From the NCBI RefSeq assembly GCF_013177455.1, contig NZ_CP053660.1, positions 3,472,001 to 3,536,000 of the forward strand: DNA of 64,000 bases, written 5' to 3'. Shown here piece by piece: positions 16,433-26,049 of the stretch. Both the position numbers and the translations under genes were made by a program. Position 1 is the stretch's first letter. Each line of letters begins with the position of its first letter. Source of the stretch: Nocardioides marmotae. Its GTDB lineage: Bacteria; Actinomycetota; Actinomycetes; Propionibacteriales; Nocardioidaceae. The notes beneath the pieces were generated by a model that was not told the origin of the DNA, ran no database searches, and was given only the letters and a program-made list of their open reading frames with translations.

Positions 16433-17295
16433 GGGATCTCCTGGTACGAGGGGTGCGGGTGGTGCGGCTGGGGGGCGGTGGTCGGCGCGGCGGGGGGCGC
16501 GTGCGTGCGGACCGGGACGACGACGAGGTGGCCGGCGTGCTCGACGACGTCGACGGGGTGGCCGTAGACCTCGCTCAGCAGGGCGCCGGTGAGCACCTCG
16601 GCGGGGGGTCCGTCGGCGCGGACCCGGCCGTCGGCGAGGACGCAGACGCGGTCGGCGTACGCCGCGGCGAGCGAGAGGTCGTGGAGCACCACGACGACCG
16701 CGGCGCCGGCGCGCACGGTGCGGCGCAGCACGTCGAGCACCGCCTCCTGGTGCCGGATGTCGAGCGCGGCGGTCGGCTCGTCGAGCATCAGCACCGGAGC
16801 GGACTGGGCGAGCAGCCGGGCGAAGGAGGTCCGTGCCTGCTCGCCACCCGAGAGGGTCGGGAAGAGCCGCTGGGCGAGCGCGGTGACCTCCGCGGCCGCC
16901 ATCGCCTCGGCCACCGCTCGGTCGTCGTCGTCCTCGGCCGGGGTGCGGTGCCACGGCGAACGGCCCATGCGTACGACGTCCTCGACCCGGAACCCGAACG
17001 CCAGGCCCTGCTTCTGCAGCTGCACCGCGCGCAGCCGTGCCAGCTCGCGGGCCGGGTGCCGCCTCAGCTCGCGGCCCGCCAGCTCCACGGTGCCGGTGGT
17101 CGGCGCGGTGTCGCCGGCGAGGACGCCGAGCAGCGTGGACTTCCCGGCGCCGTTGGGCCCGACGAGGGCGAGCAGCTCACCGGGGCGGACGTCGACGTCG
17201 ACGCCCTCGAGGATCCGGTGGCCCTCCACGCTCACGCCGACGCCGCGGGCGCTGATGGTGATCGTGCCCGTCGTGGTCGTGCCCGTCGTGGTCAT
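16429..17295 (-). CDS. hmuV: heme ABC transporter ATP-binding protein
   Basis: A 288-residue ATPase that powers heme import through HmuU. It contains Walker A GPNGAGKS, a Q-loop (LQKQGLAFGF), the signature LSGGEQ, Walker B VLMLDEPTA and the switch His in VVLHDLS. The size is normal for the FecE/HmuV class. The His/Pro-rich tail (PQPHHPHP) is unusual and could bind metal, though this is speculation. The ATG overlaps the hmuU stop by four bases (ATGA). Confidence 0.92.
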   Translation of the reverse strand: MTTTGTTTTGTITISARGVGVSVEGHRILEGVDVDVRPGELLALVGPNGAGKSTLLGVLAGDTAPTTGTVELAGRELRRHPARELARLRAVQLQKQGLAFGFRVEDVVRMGRSPWHRTPAEDDDDRAVAEAMAAAEVTALAQRLFPTLSGGEQARTSFARLLAQSAPVLMLDEPTAALDIRHQEAVLDVLRRTVRAGAAVVVVLHDLSLAAAYADRVCVLADGRVRADGPPAEVLTGALLSEVYGHPVDVVEHAGHLVVVPVRTHAPPAAPTTAPQPHHPHPSYQEIP

Positions 17296-18431
17296 GCCCA
17301 GCCCCCCGCCGTACGACGGGCGCGGCGCAGCAGCCAGAAGAAGAACGGGCCGCCGACCAGCGAGGTCAGCATGCCGATGGGGAGGTCGGCGTAGGCGATC
17401 GCGGTGCGGGCCCAGAGGTCGGCGACCACCAGCAGCACCGCGCCGCCGAGCGCGCTGGCCGGCACGAGGAGCCGGTGGCCCGGGCCGGCGACGAGGCGCA
17501 CGAGGTGGGGCACGACCAGCCCGACGAAGGCGATGATCCCGCAGAAGGACACCGCGGCCGCGGTCAGCACGGCGACCACGACGATGGTGCCCATCCGCAG
17601 CCGCTCGACGTCGACGCCGACGTGGCGGGCGGCCCGGTCGCCGAGCGCGAGCAGGTCGAGGCGGGGGGCGAGCAGGAGCGCGACGAGGATGCCGCCGAGG
17701 GCGAGCGGGGCGACGACGCCGACCTCGTCCCAGCGTGAGCCGTTGAGGCTGCCGAGCTGCCAGAAGACGATCTCCTCGCGGGCCTGGGTGTCGCCGAGGA
17801 ACATCAGGAACGCCAGCCCCGCGCTGGTCACCGCGTTGAGTGCGATGCCGGTCAGCACGAGGGTGACCACCTCGGTCCGGCCGCCGTCGCGGGAGAGCAG
17901 GTAGACGAGCACGGTGGTCACCAGCCCGCCGAGGAACGCGCAGGCGGCGATCGTCCAGGTCCCGGCGAAGGTCAGGTCCAGCACGATGACCGAGGCGGCG
18001 GCGACGGCGGCGCCCGAGGACACCCCGACGACGCCGGGATCGGCGAGCGGGTTGCCGAAGACGCCCTGCATCAGCGCGCCCGCGGTGGCGAGCGCGGCGC
18101 CGGCGAGCGCCGCGAGCGCGACGCGGGGGAAGCGGACCTGCCAGAGGGTGTTCTCCCCCTGCGGGTGGGACGGCAGCGGGCCCCAGTCCAGGCCGAGGCG
18201 GTGCAGCACCGAGCCGACGACCTCGGCCGGCGGCACGTCGAGCTGGCCGTGGCCGGCGCCCAGCACGACCGCGACCAGGAGCGCGAGGCCGAGGCCCCCG
18301 AGCAGCCCGACCCGGCCGGCGAGCGCGCGGCGGGCGGCGGCCCGGCGGGCGGGGTCCTGCGGCGCCGGCGACGGGGTCGGCGACCCGGTCGGCGCCGCTG
18401 TCGGGGTCGGCGGGGGCAGCACGGAGGTCAC
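17292..18431 (-). CDS. hmuU: heme ABC transporter permease
   Basis: A 379-residue FecCD-family permease with about ten hydrophobic segments. Recognisable are LDWGPLPSHPQGENTLWQVRFPR just after the first helix, the GALMQGVFGNPLADPGVVGVSSGA motif (a BtuC/HmuU hallmark), and FIAFVGLVVPHLVRL near the C-terminus. A Pro/Thr-rich cytoplasmic N-terminus precedes the first helix. The gene sits between hmuT and hmuV with four-base overlaps on both sides. Confidence 0.92.
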   Translation of the reverse strand: MTSVLPPPTPTAAPTGSPTPSPAPQDPARRAAARRALAGRVGLLGGLGLALLVAVVLGAGHGQLDVPPAEVVGSVLHRLGLDWGPLPSHPQGENTLWQVRFPRVALAALAGAALATAGALMQGVFGNPLADPGVVGVSSGAAVAAASVIVLDLTFAGTWTIAACAFLGGLVTTVLVYLLSRDGGRTEVVTLVLTGIALNAVTSAGLAFLMFLGDTQAREEIVFWQLGSLNGSRWDEVGVVAPLALGGILVALLLAPRLDLLALGDRAARHVGVDVERLRMGTIVVVAVLTAAAVSFCGIIAFVGLVVPHLVRLVAGPGHRLLVPASALGGAVLLVVADLWARTAIAYADLPIGMLTSLVGGPFFFWLLRRARRTAGGWA

Positions 18432-19546
18432 GACAGCTCCCCCGGCGCGTACGTCGCCACCGCGAGCGCCTCGATGACCGACGCGGTCGCGGGGCCGAAG
18501 CCGAGCACCGCCGCGTCGTCCATCGCCACGAAGCGTCGGTTCCGGCCGGCCGGGGTCTGGGCCAGCGCGGGCAGCCGCTCGAGCAGCCCGTCCACGCCCC
18601 CGGCGGAGTCCAGCCCGCCGGTCATCATCAGCACGAGGTCGGGCTGGGCGGAGACCAGTCCCTCGTCGGTGAGCGGCTTCATGCCCTTCCAGCCGATCTC
18701 CTCGGCGACGTCGTACCCGCCGATCGCCTCGATGAGGGAGTCGGCGCCCGAGCCGTCGCCGAACATGTAGTAGACGCCGCTCTGCCCGCGGACGTAGAGG
18801 AACGCGACCCGCAGCTTCTCGCCGGTCCGCTCCGGCGCGACCCGGGCGACCTGCTCGGTGACCGCGTCGATCTGCTGCTGGGTGCGCCGGGCCAGGGCGC
18901 GGCCCTGCTCGGGGACGCCGAGCGCCTCGGCGACGTCGCGGATCAGGTCGCCGACGTTGTCGAGGGTGCGCTCGGGCTCGAGCACGACGACGGGGACGCC
19001 GGCGTCGCGCAGCTGGAGGATCACGTCCCAGGGGCCCAGCGAGGTGTCGGTGATGATCAGCGTGGGGTCGAGCTCGAGGATCGCCTCGGCCACCAGGTCG
19101 TGCCCGTCCTGGGTCACCAGCGGGAGGTCGTCGAGGCCCGGCACCTGGGTGGAGACGTCCCGCCCGACCAGCACGTCAGCGAGGCCGAGCTCGGCCACGG
19201 TGCGCGCGAGCGTGCCGTGCACGTCGAGGGCGAGCACCCGGCTGGCGTCGTCGACCCGCACCCGCGTGCCCTGGGCGTCGGTCAGCGTCACCGGCAGGTG
19301 CTGCTCCGGGGAGGTCGCGACCGGGTCGAGCTCGTCGCGGGGCGCGACCACCGCCTCCCCCTCCCAGCCCCGGACGTCCTCGAGGGGCTCGACGTCCGAC
19401 AGCGGCGGAGCGGTGCGCACCGTGGCTCCGCCCTCCGCGCCCGCGGCCCGCTCACCGGTCGCGATGCCGCAGCCGGGGAGGAGCGCCAGGAGGAGCGCCA
19501 GGAGGGACGGAGCCAGGACCCGGGGGGAGAGGACAGGAGCACGCAC
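18428..19546 (-). CDS. hmuT: heme-binding lipoprotein of the ABC transporter
   Basis: A 372-residue substrate-binding lipoprotein. The signal segment ends in the lipobox LLPGC. The remainder is a class III (TroA/BtuF-like) binding protein with two lobes: VLALDVHGTLARTVAELGL, a VGRDVSTQVPG loop, a long linking helix, and DLVLMMTGGLDSAGG in the second lobe. It delivers heme to HmuU/HmuV. Its GTG at 19546 lies seven bases from the nearest iron-box-like sequence, so the six-gene operon should be repressed when iron is plentiful. Confidence 0.9.
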   Translation of the reverse strand: MRAPVLSPRVLAPSLLALLLALLPGCGIATGERAAGAEGGATVRTAPPLSDVEPLEDVRGWEGEAVVAPRDELDPVATSPEQHLPVTLTDAQGTRVRVDDASRVLALDVHGTLARTVAELGLADVLVGRDVSTQVPGLDDLPLVTQDGHDLVAEAILELDPTLIITDTSLGPWDVILQLRDAGVPVVVLEPERTLDNVGDLIRDVAEALGVPEQGRALARRTQQQIDAVTEQVARVAPERTGEKLRVAFLYVRGQSGVYYMFGDGSGADSLIEAIGGYDVAEEIGWKGMKPLTDEGLVSAQPDLVLMMTGGLDSAGGVDGLLERLPALAQTPAGRNRRFVAMDDAAVLGFGPATASVIEALAVATYAPGELS

Positions 19547-19552
19547 GTCGAG

Positions 19553-19586
19553 TAAGGTACACCTTAGTTAGGTAAGGCTTGCCAAC
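19553..19586. promoter_or_regulatory. tandem DtxR/IdeR-type iron boxes between hmuT and heme oxygenase
   Basis: TTAGGTAAGGCTTGCCAAC (19568-19586) matches the 19-base DtxR/IdeR consensus TTAGGTTAGSCTAACCTAA at about 14 positions. Next to it, TAAGGTACACCTTA (19553-19566) is a near-perfect dyad of the same half-site. The pair lies in the divergent promoter region, so one regulator could silence both heme uptake and heme oxygenase when iron is sufficient. Confidence 0.75.
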
Positions 19587-19596
19587 GGTTCCACTT

Positions 19597-19639
19597 GTCT
19601 CGACGCAGCGCCGCAGGTACTCCGACCCATTGTCGAGAC
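19597..19639. promoter_or_regulatory. inverted repeat in the heme oxygenase leader
   Basis: GTCTCGAC (19597-19604) and GTCGAGAC (19632-19639) are exact inverted copies 27 bases apart, between the iron boxes and the heme oxygenase start. They could be a second regulator's site or an RNA stem. In Corynebacterium, hmuO is also controlled by heme-responsive two-component systems, but no such regulator is visible here. Confidence 0.35.
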
Positions 19640-19744
19640 CGCGATTTCGATGATGCGGATCCGTTCAAGCCAGCCGTGCCGAGCCGCCCCACCCTTCTCG
19701 CACCATCCCCGTCACCGCCCCACCCCTCGTCGCAGGAGAGACTC

Positions 19745-20425
19745 ATGACCGTGCTGGACGCCGGCCCCACCCCCGCCCTCTCGACCGCCATGCGCGACGG
19801 CTCGCGCACCGAGCACGAGGACGCCGAGGGCTCGGCCTTCGTCACCGAGCTGCTCGAGGGCCGGATCTCCGAGGCCGGGTACGCCGCGTACCTGCGCCGG
19901 CTCCGCGCGGTCTACGCCGCCCTGGAGAACGTCGTGCGCGAGCGCGCCGCCGACCCGCTCGTCGCCGCGGTGCACGACCCGGCGCTGGAGCGGCTGGCCG
20001 TCCTCGACGCCGACCTGGACCACTGGGCCCCCGGCGAGCCGCACGAGCTCGCCGCCGGGGAGTCGCCGGCCGCCGAGGCGTACTGCGCCCGCCTGCACGG
20101 CGCGACCTGGGGCGGCGACCTCGTCGCCCACCACTACACCCGCTACCTCGGCGACCTCTCCGGCGGCCAGGCCATCGGCCGCGTGCTCGACCGCACCTTC
20201 GGGCTCGAGGGCGCCGGCACCGCGTTCTACGCGTTCACCGAGATCCCCAAGCCCAAGCCGTACAAGGACGCCTACCGCGCGCGGCTCGACGCCCTCGGCC
20301 TCGACGCGGCCGGAGTCGCCCGCGTCGTGGACGAGGTGAAGGTAGCGTTCCGGCTGAACCAGGCCCTCTTCTCAGAGCTCGGAGAACGCATCGATGCCTA
20401 CCGCCGTCCGGCCCCGCAGGACTGA
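19745..20425 (+). CDS. hmuO: heme oxygenase
   Basis: A 226-residue soluble, all-helical enzyme that opens heme to biliverdin, CO and free iron. The proximal heme ligand is His24 in RTEHEDAEGSAF, and the distal-helix signature GDLSGGQAIGR is intact. The length is standard for bacterial HmuO/HugZ-independent heme oxygenases. The ATG at 19745 is preceded by AGGAGA at good spacing, which rules out the earlier in-frame TTG. It faces the hmu operon across the shared iron boxes. Confidence 0.93.
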   Translation: MTVLDAGPTPALSTAMRDGSRTEHEDAEGSAFVTELLEGRISEAGYAAYLRRLRAVYAALENVVRERAADPLVAAVHDPALERLAVLDADLDHWAPGEPHELAAGESPAAEAYCARLHGATWGGDLVAHHYTRYLGDLSGGQAIGRVLDRTFGLEGAGTAFYAFTEIPKPKPYKDAYRARLDALGLDAAGVARVVDEVKVAFRLNQALFSELGERIDAYRRPAPQD

Positions 20426-20455
20426 GGTCCACACCGTCGGCCGGGACCCCCGCGC

Positions 20456-21253
20456 ATGAAGGTGCTCGTCACCGGCGCCGCCGGCAGCATCGGCCGGGTC
20501 GTCTCGCTCGGCCTGGCCGACCGCGGCCACGACGTGGTCGGCCTCGACCGCCTCCCGCAGCCCTCGGGCGAGGACGGCGCCTGGTACGCCGTGGACTGCA
20601 CCGATCCCGACGCGGTCGACGCCGTCGTCGCCGAGCAGTCCCCGGACGCGGTCGTCCACCTGGCCGGCCACCCCGGAGAGGCGAACCTGCCGGACTCGCT
20701 GACCTCGCACGTCGTGACCACCGGAGCGCTGCTCGACGCGATGGTGGCCCACGACGTGCGCCGGATCGTCTACGCCTCCTCCAACCACGCCGTCGGCCGG
20801 ACCCCGCGCCGCGACCTGGTCGGCATCGATGCCCGGCCGCGGCCCGACACCTTCTACGGCGTGTCCAAGGTCGCGGCCGAGGCGCTGCTGAGCCTGTACG
20901 CCGACCGGTACGGCATCGACGCCGTCGCCTGCCGGATCGGCTCGTTCCTGCCCGAGCCCGAGTCCGTCCGCAACCTGTCGACCTGGCTCTCCCACGACGA
21001 CTGCGTCCGGATGGTGCACGCCGGGCTGACCGCGACCGCCCCCGGCTTCGCGGTCCTCTACGGCATCTCCGCGAACACCCGCGCCTGGTGGGACCTCGAG
21101 CCCGGCCGCGCGCTGGGCTACGAGCCGCAGGACGACGCCGAGGCCTGGGCCGACCGGGTCCAGCCCTCCCCCGAGGACGACTGGGACGCCGCCCACGTCG
21201 GCGGACCGTACGCCACCGCCACCTTCGAGCGCCCCGCCCTCGACCGCCCCTGA
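20456..21253 (+). CDS. NAD-dependent sugar dehydrogenase, uronate dehydrogenase-like (SDR)
   Basis: A 265-residue extended short-chain dehydrogenase. It has the NAD motif [12 protein letters not shown], the active-site Ser in YASSNHAVG, and Tyr-X3-Lys in [10 protein letters not shown]. The later segments ([25 protein letters not shown] and GYEPQDDAE) resemble uronate dehydrogenases, which oxidise glucuronate or galacturonate to aldarolactones. The assignment is by memory of those motifs. It begins 30 bases after heme oxygenase, but the products share no obvious pathway. Confidence 0.75.
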   Translation: MKVLVTGAAGSIGRVVSLGLADRGHDVVGLDRLPQPSGEDGAWYAVDCTDPDAVDAVVAEQSPDAVVHLAGHPGEANLPDSLTSHVVTTGALLDAMVAHDVRRIVYASSNHAVGRTPRRDLVGIDARPRPDTFYGVSKVAAEALLSLYADRYGIDAVACRIGSFLPEPESVRNLSTWLSHDDCVRMVHAGLTATAPGFAVLYGISANTRAWWDLEPGRALGYEPQDDAEAWADRVQPSPEDDWDAAHVGGPYATATFERPALDRP

Positions 21254-21299
21254 GCAACCGGGCCTGGCGCTCCTTGGCGCGAGGGCGTTTGCTGGGGCC

Positions 21300-22304
<1,005 letters not shown>

Positions 22305-22335
22305 CCGCGCACCCGGCAGCCCCGGCCGTTCCTCG

Positions 22336-22341
22336 TAGGGT
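22336..22341 (+). promoter_or_regulatory. -10 motif of the phospho-sugar mutase gene
   Basis: TAGGGT ends six bases before the GTG at 22348, another leaderless arrangement. Confidence 0.45.
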
Positions 22342-22347
22342 GGCCCG

Positions 22348-24003
22348 GTGACGAACCACGACGTGCCCGCCCTGCTCGACGCCGCCCGCGCCTGGACCGC
22401 CGACGACCCGGACCCGCGGACCCGCGAGGAGCTCGAGGCGGTCGTCGCGCTCGTCGAGGCGGGCGACGCGGCGGCGACCGCCGACCTGGCCGACCGGTTC
22501 GCCGGGACGCTGGAGTTCGGCACGGCCGGCCTGCGCGGGGCGATCGGCGCCGGGCCGAACCGGATGAACCGGGTCGTCGTCACCCGCGCGGCGGCCGGCC
22601 TGGCGGCGTACCTCCGCGACACCGGCGCGACCGGCCCGGTCGTCATCGGGTACGACGCGCGGCACGACAGCGACGTCTACGCCCGCGACACCGCGGAGGT
22701 GATGACCGGCGCCGGGATCGCCGCGCACGTGCTCCCCCGCCCGCTGCCGACCCCGCTGCTGGCCTTCGCGATCCGCGAGCTCGGCTGCGCGGCCGGGGTG
22801 ATGGTGACCGCGAGCCACAACCCGCCGCAGGACAACGGCTACAAGGTCTACCTCGGCGACGGCAGCCAGATCGTGCCCCCGGCCGACGCCGAGATCGCCG
22901 CCCGGATCGCCGCCGTCGGCCCGGTCGCCGACGTGCCCCGCGGCACCGGCGGCGCGGTGCTCGACGAGGGGATCATCGACCGCTACCTCGACACCGTCGC
23001 CGGCCTGGCCGCCGACGGGCCGCGCGACCTGAACCTCGTCTACACCCCGCTGCACGGCGTCGGCGGCGCCTCGGTGCTGCAGGTGCTGGAGTCGGCCGGG
23101 TTCTCCCTGCCGCGGGTCGTGGAGCAGCAGGAGCAGCCCGACCCCGACTTCCCGACCGTCGCGTTCCCCAACCCCGAGGAGCCCGGCGCGATGGATCTCG
23201 CGATGGCCCTCGCCGAGCAGCACGGGGCGGACCTCGTCGTCGCCAACGACCCCGACGCCGACCGGTGCGCCGCGGCCGTCCCCGGCCCGCACGGCTGGCG
23301 GATGCTGCGTGGCGACGAGGTCGGAGCGCTGCTCGCGCACGCGCTGCTGAGCGCCGGCAAGCAGGGCACGTACGCCACCTCGATCGTCTCCTCCTCCCTG
23401 CTCGGCACCATGGCTCGCGCGGCGGGCCAGCCGTACGCCGAGACGTTGACCGGCTTCAAGTGGATCGGCCGGGTCGAGGGGCTCGCCTTCGGCTATGAGG
23501 AGGCGCTCGGCTACTGCGTCGACCCCGAGCACGTCCGGGACAAGGACGGCGTCTCCGCGCTGCTGCTGCTGTGCGAGCTGGCCGCCCGCGCGAAGGCCGA
23601 GGGCCGCGGGCTGGTCGACCTCCTCGACGACATCGCCCTCGAGCACGGGCTGCACGCCACCGACCAGCTCTCCGTGCGGGTCACCGACCTCGCCGAGATC
23701 GGCGCCGCGATGCAGCGGCTGCGGGCGACCCCGCCCGCCGAGCTCGGCGGGTTCGCCGTGGAGCGGGTCGACGACCTGAGCACCGGCTCCGCGGACCTGC
23801 CGCCGACCGAGGGGCTGCGCTACCACCTCGCGGGCGGCGCGCGCGTCGTCGTACGGCCCAGCGGCACCGAGCCGAAGCTCAAGTGCTACCTCGAGGTCGT
23901 CGTCCCGGTCGACCCCGAGGACGGCGTCGACGCCGCCCGGATCCACGCCGCCGGCCGCCTCGACGCGCTGCGCTCGGGCATCAAGTCCGCCGCGGGGATC
24001 TGA
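22348..24003 (+). CDS. phospho-sugar mutase (PGM/PMM family)
   Basis: A 551-residue alpha-D-phosphohexomutase. The phosphoserine loop is VMVTASHNPPQDNGYK, the Mg2+ loop is VVANDPDADR, the sugar-binding loop is GYEEALGYCVD, and the phosphate-binding loop near the C-terminus is VVRPSGTEPKLK. An N-terminal GTAGLRG segment completes the set. Enzymes of this long class interconvert hexose or pentose 1- and 5/6-phosphates. In M. tuberculosis the orthologue pmmB adjoins deoD, so a role in handling ribose-1-phosphate from nucleosides is plausible. The BLUF gene begins four bases after the stop. Confidence 0.9.
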   Translation: MTNHDVPALLDAARAWTADDPDPRTREELEAVVALVEAGDAAATADLADRFAGTLEFGTAGLRGAIGAGPNRMNRVVVTRAAAGLAAYLRDTGATGPVVIGYDARHDSDVYARDTAEVMTGAGIAAHVLPRPLPTPLLAFAIRELGCAAGVMVTASHNPPQDNGYKVYLGDGSQIVPPADAEIAARIAAVGPVADVPRGTGGAVLDEGIIDRYLDTVAGLAADGPRDLNLVYTPLHGVGGASVLQVLESAGFSLPRVVEQQEQPDPDFPTVAFPNPEEPGAMDLAMALAEQHGADLVVANDPDADRCAAAVPGPHGWRMLRGDEVGALLAHALLSAGKQGTYATSIVSSSLLGTMARAAGQPYAETLTGFKWIGRVEGLAFGYEEALGYCVDPEHVRDKDGVSALLLLCELAARAKAEGRGLVDLLDDIALEHGLHATDQLSVRVTDLAEIGAAMQRLRATPPAELGGFAVERVDDLSTGSADLPPTEGLRYHLAGGARVVVRPSGTEPKLKCYLEVVVPVDPEDGVDAARIHAAGRLDALRSGIKSAAGI

Positions 24004-24007
24004 CGTC

Positions 24008-24433
24008 GTGCTGCTCTCCCTGACCTACGTCAGCTCCGCCGTCGCGCTCGCCGGCGCCGAGGACCTCGTCGGCGCGCTGGAGGACTTCCGCCCGCGCAAC
24101 CACGACCGCGGCATCACCGGGGTGCTGCTCTACCGCGGCGGCAACATCATCCAGGTGCTCGAGGGGCCCGCCGAGCAGGTCGAGCGGACCTTCGCCGCGA
24201 TCGAGCGCGACCCGCGGCACCGCGGCGTGATCGTGCTGCTGCGCGAGCAGGTCGAGCAGCGGGCGTTCCCCGACTGGTCGATGGGCTTCCGCGACGTCAG
24301 CGGCGTCGACCTGGACCGCGAGGACGGCTTCACCGACTTCCTGCGCGGCCACGACGACCCCACCACCGGCGAGGACGGCCACGCCGAGGTGGTCGGGTCG
24401 CTGCTGCGGACGTTCCGCGAGTCGATGCGCTGA
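24008..24433 (+). CDS. BLUF-domain blue-light sensor
   Basis: A 141-residue protein made almost entirely of one BLUF domain, which binds FAD and senses blue light. The photocycle residues are present: Tyr7 in LTYVSSA, Asn31 in RNHDRGITG, Gln49 in NIIQVLEG, and the WSMGF segment (Trp90, Met92). No output domain is attached, so it must act by protein contact; its partner is unknown. The GTG start lies four bases past the mutase stop, so the two are probably cotranscribed. It converges with the PH-like membrane protein gene. Confidence 0.85.
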   Translation: MLLSLTYVSSAVALAGAEDLVGALEDFRPRNHDRGITGVLLYRGGNIIQVLEGPAEQVERTFAAIERDPRHRGVIVLLREQVEQRAFPDWSMGFRDVSGVDLDREDGFTDFLRGHDDPTTGEDGHAEVVGSLLRTFRESMR

Positions 24434-24443
24434 GCTCTCCGGC

Positions 24444-25070
24444 TCAGACCAGCAGCGTGACCACGAAGGCGAGGACGGCGGCGGCCAGCAGGCCGATCTC
24501 GAGCCAGGCAGGGGTACGCCGTACCTCGGCGCCGAGCGCCTCGGCCTCGGGTGAGTAGCGGGCGATCCCGCGCTGGGCCCGGTCGTCGTCGGCCAGCTGC
24601 CGGATCCGGTCCTCGACCACGTCGGCGTACGCCGGCTCCTTGCGGGGGGTGGGAGCGTCCTCCTCGCCGGCGGTCGGGCGCTTGCTGGACTTCAGCGTGT
24701 TGCGCCAGCTGCGGCCGACCGCGGTCGAGACGTAGCGCTTCTCCCCCACCCGCACCGCCAGCACCTGCCGGACCGCGAGCTCCTCGACCGCCGCGAGCGG
24801 GATCGAGACGGTCTCCAGCATGTTGCGCAGCACGAGCCGGCGCCCGACGACGAGCACCCGCGGCTTGAGCATCGAGGCCCAGGCGAGCACGCCGACGACG
24901 ACGGCGCCCGCGACGACCGGGGCGGGGAAGCCGTCGACGAAGCCGAGCACGACGATGCCGGCGGCGGCGACGAGCGCGAGCACGCCGGTCACCCGCCCGC
25001 TGGTCGGCCGGAAGCGCTCGACGGGCTCCGTCGCCTTCTCCGGTCCTGCCTCGGGTCCTGCCTCGACCAC
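24444..25070 (-). CDS. membrane protein with PH-like domain
   Basis: A 208-residue protein with two adjacent membrane helices (VTGVLALVAAAGIVVLGF and VVAGAVVVGVLAWASML). A cytoplasmic bacterial-PH-like beta domain follows (PRVLVVGRRLVLRNMLETVS and onward), then a charged linker and a C-terminal helix (LLAAAVLAFVVTLLV). This layout is common in actinobacterial proteins of unknown function. The ATG at 25070 is supported by a normal charged cytoplasmic N-terminus. Confidence 0.75.
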   Translation of the reverse strand: MVEAGPEAGPEKATEPVERFRPTSGRVTGVLALVAAAGIVVLGFVDGFPAPVVAGAVVVGVLAWASMLKPRVLVVGRRLVLRNMLETVSIPLAAVEELAVRQVLAVRVGEKRYVSTAVGRSWRNTLKSSKRPTAGEEDAPTPRKEPAYADVVEDRIRQLADDDRAQRGIARYSPEAEALGAEVRRTPAWLEIGLLAAAVLAFVVTLLV

Positions 25071-25134
25071 CGCGTGCTCCTCCTGACCTCGCTCGTGCCT
25101 CCGCCCGCCGTCCGGCCGGGCCCGCCATCGAGCC

Positions 25135-25140
25135 TATGCT
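25135..25140 (+). promoter_or_regulatory. -10 motif of deoC
   Basis: TATGCT ends six bases before the ATG at 25147, giving a leaderless deoC message. Confidence 0.5.
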
Positions 25141-25146
25141 GACGCG

Positions 25147-25830
25147 ATGAGCGAACCCTCCCTCACCCAGGTCGCCCAGGCGATCGACCACACGCTGCTC
25201 AAGCCGGAGGCCACCCACGCCGACGTCGAGGCGCTGGTGGCCGAGGCCGTCGAGCTCGGGACGTACTCGGTCTGCGTCTCCCCCTCGATGCTGCCCGTCA
25301 CCGTGCCCGAGGGCAGCGACCTGAAGGTCGCCGTCGTCTGCGGCTTCCCCAGCGGCAAGCACACCTCCGCGGTCAAGGCCGCCGAGGCCGCCGAGTCGGT
25401 CGCCCACGGCGCCGACGAGATCGACATGGTCATCGACATCGGCGCCGCGAAGGAGGGCCGCTTCGACGCCGTCGAGGCCGACATCGCCGCCGTCCGGGCG
25501 GCCGCGCCCGCGCCGACCGTGCTCAAGGTCATCATCGAGTCCGCCGCGCTCACCGACGAGGAGATCGTCGGCGCGTGCCGCGCGGCCGCCGCCGCCGGCG
25601 CCGACTTCGTCAAGACCTCCACCGGCTTCCACCCCTCCGGCGGCGCCACCGAGCACGCCGTACGCCTGATGGCCCAGACCGTCCCCGACCTCCAGGTCAA
25701 GGCCTCCGGTGGCGTCCGCACCCTCGAGCAGGCCCGCACCATGCTCGCCGCCGGCGCCACCCGCCTCGGCGTCTCCGGCAGCCGCGCCCTCCTCGGCTCG
25801 GGCGACCAGCCGGCCTCCGGCGGCTACTGA
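25147..25830 (+). CDS. deoC: deoxyribose-phosphate aldolase
   Basis: A 227-residue class I aldolase that splits 2-deoxyribose-5-phosphate into acetaldehyde and glyceraldehyde-3-phosphate, the last step of deoxynucleoside breakdown. The N-terminal [11 protein letters not shown], the Schiff-base lysine in DFVKTSTGF and the second lysine in VKASGGVR are all intact. The length is typical. It stands alone, followed by a repeat cluster. Its substrate would come from PNP and deoA products through the mutase upstream. Confidence 0.95.
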   Translation: MSEPSLTQVAQAIDHTLLKPEATHADVEALVAEAVELGTYSVCVSPSMLPVTVPEGSDLKVAVVCGFPSGKHTSAVKAAEAAESVAHGADEIDMVIDIGAAKEGRFDAVEADIAAVRAAAPAPTVLKVIIESAALTDEEIVGACRAAAAAGADFVKTSTGFHPSGGATEHAVRLMAQTVPDLQVKASGGVRTLEQARTMLAAGATRLGVSGSRALLGSGDQPASGGY

Positions 25831-25854
25831 CCCCACCACCCCCACCCGCCGCCG

Positions 25855-26005
25855 CCGAGTCGGCACTTCTGACCCGGCGAGTCGGCACTTGTGTCCCACC
25901 GAGTCGGCACTTCGCGCGCCAGAAGTGCCGACTCGACCGGCTGGATGTGACCACTCGGCCCGCCACAAGTGAGCACTCGGCCCGCCAGAAGTGCCGACTC
26001 GGCGG
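25855..26005. repeat. GAGTCGGCACTT repeat cluster with a 14-bp hairpin
   Basis: Three forward copies of GAGTCGGCACTT (about 25856, 25879 and 25901) are followed by reverse copies (25924 and 25989) and diverged half-copies between. CGAGTCGGCACTTC (25900-25913) and GAAGTGCCGACTCG (25922-25935) form a perfect 14-bp stem with an 8-base loop. The core is the same as in the 22-bp array at the left end of the window. Spacing is irregular, which excludes CRISPR. Confidence 0.85.
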
Positions 26006-26049
26006 GCGGGGTGGCGGGGTGGGTCGGGCGGGGTGGGTACTGGCGCGGC

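Noticed and set aside
25855..26005. CRISPR array
   Set aside because: Repeats occur in both orientations with irregular, partly repetitive spacing and no cas genes are in the window.
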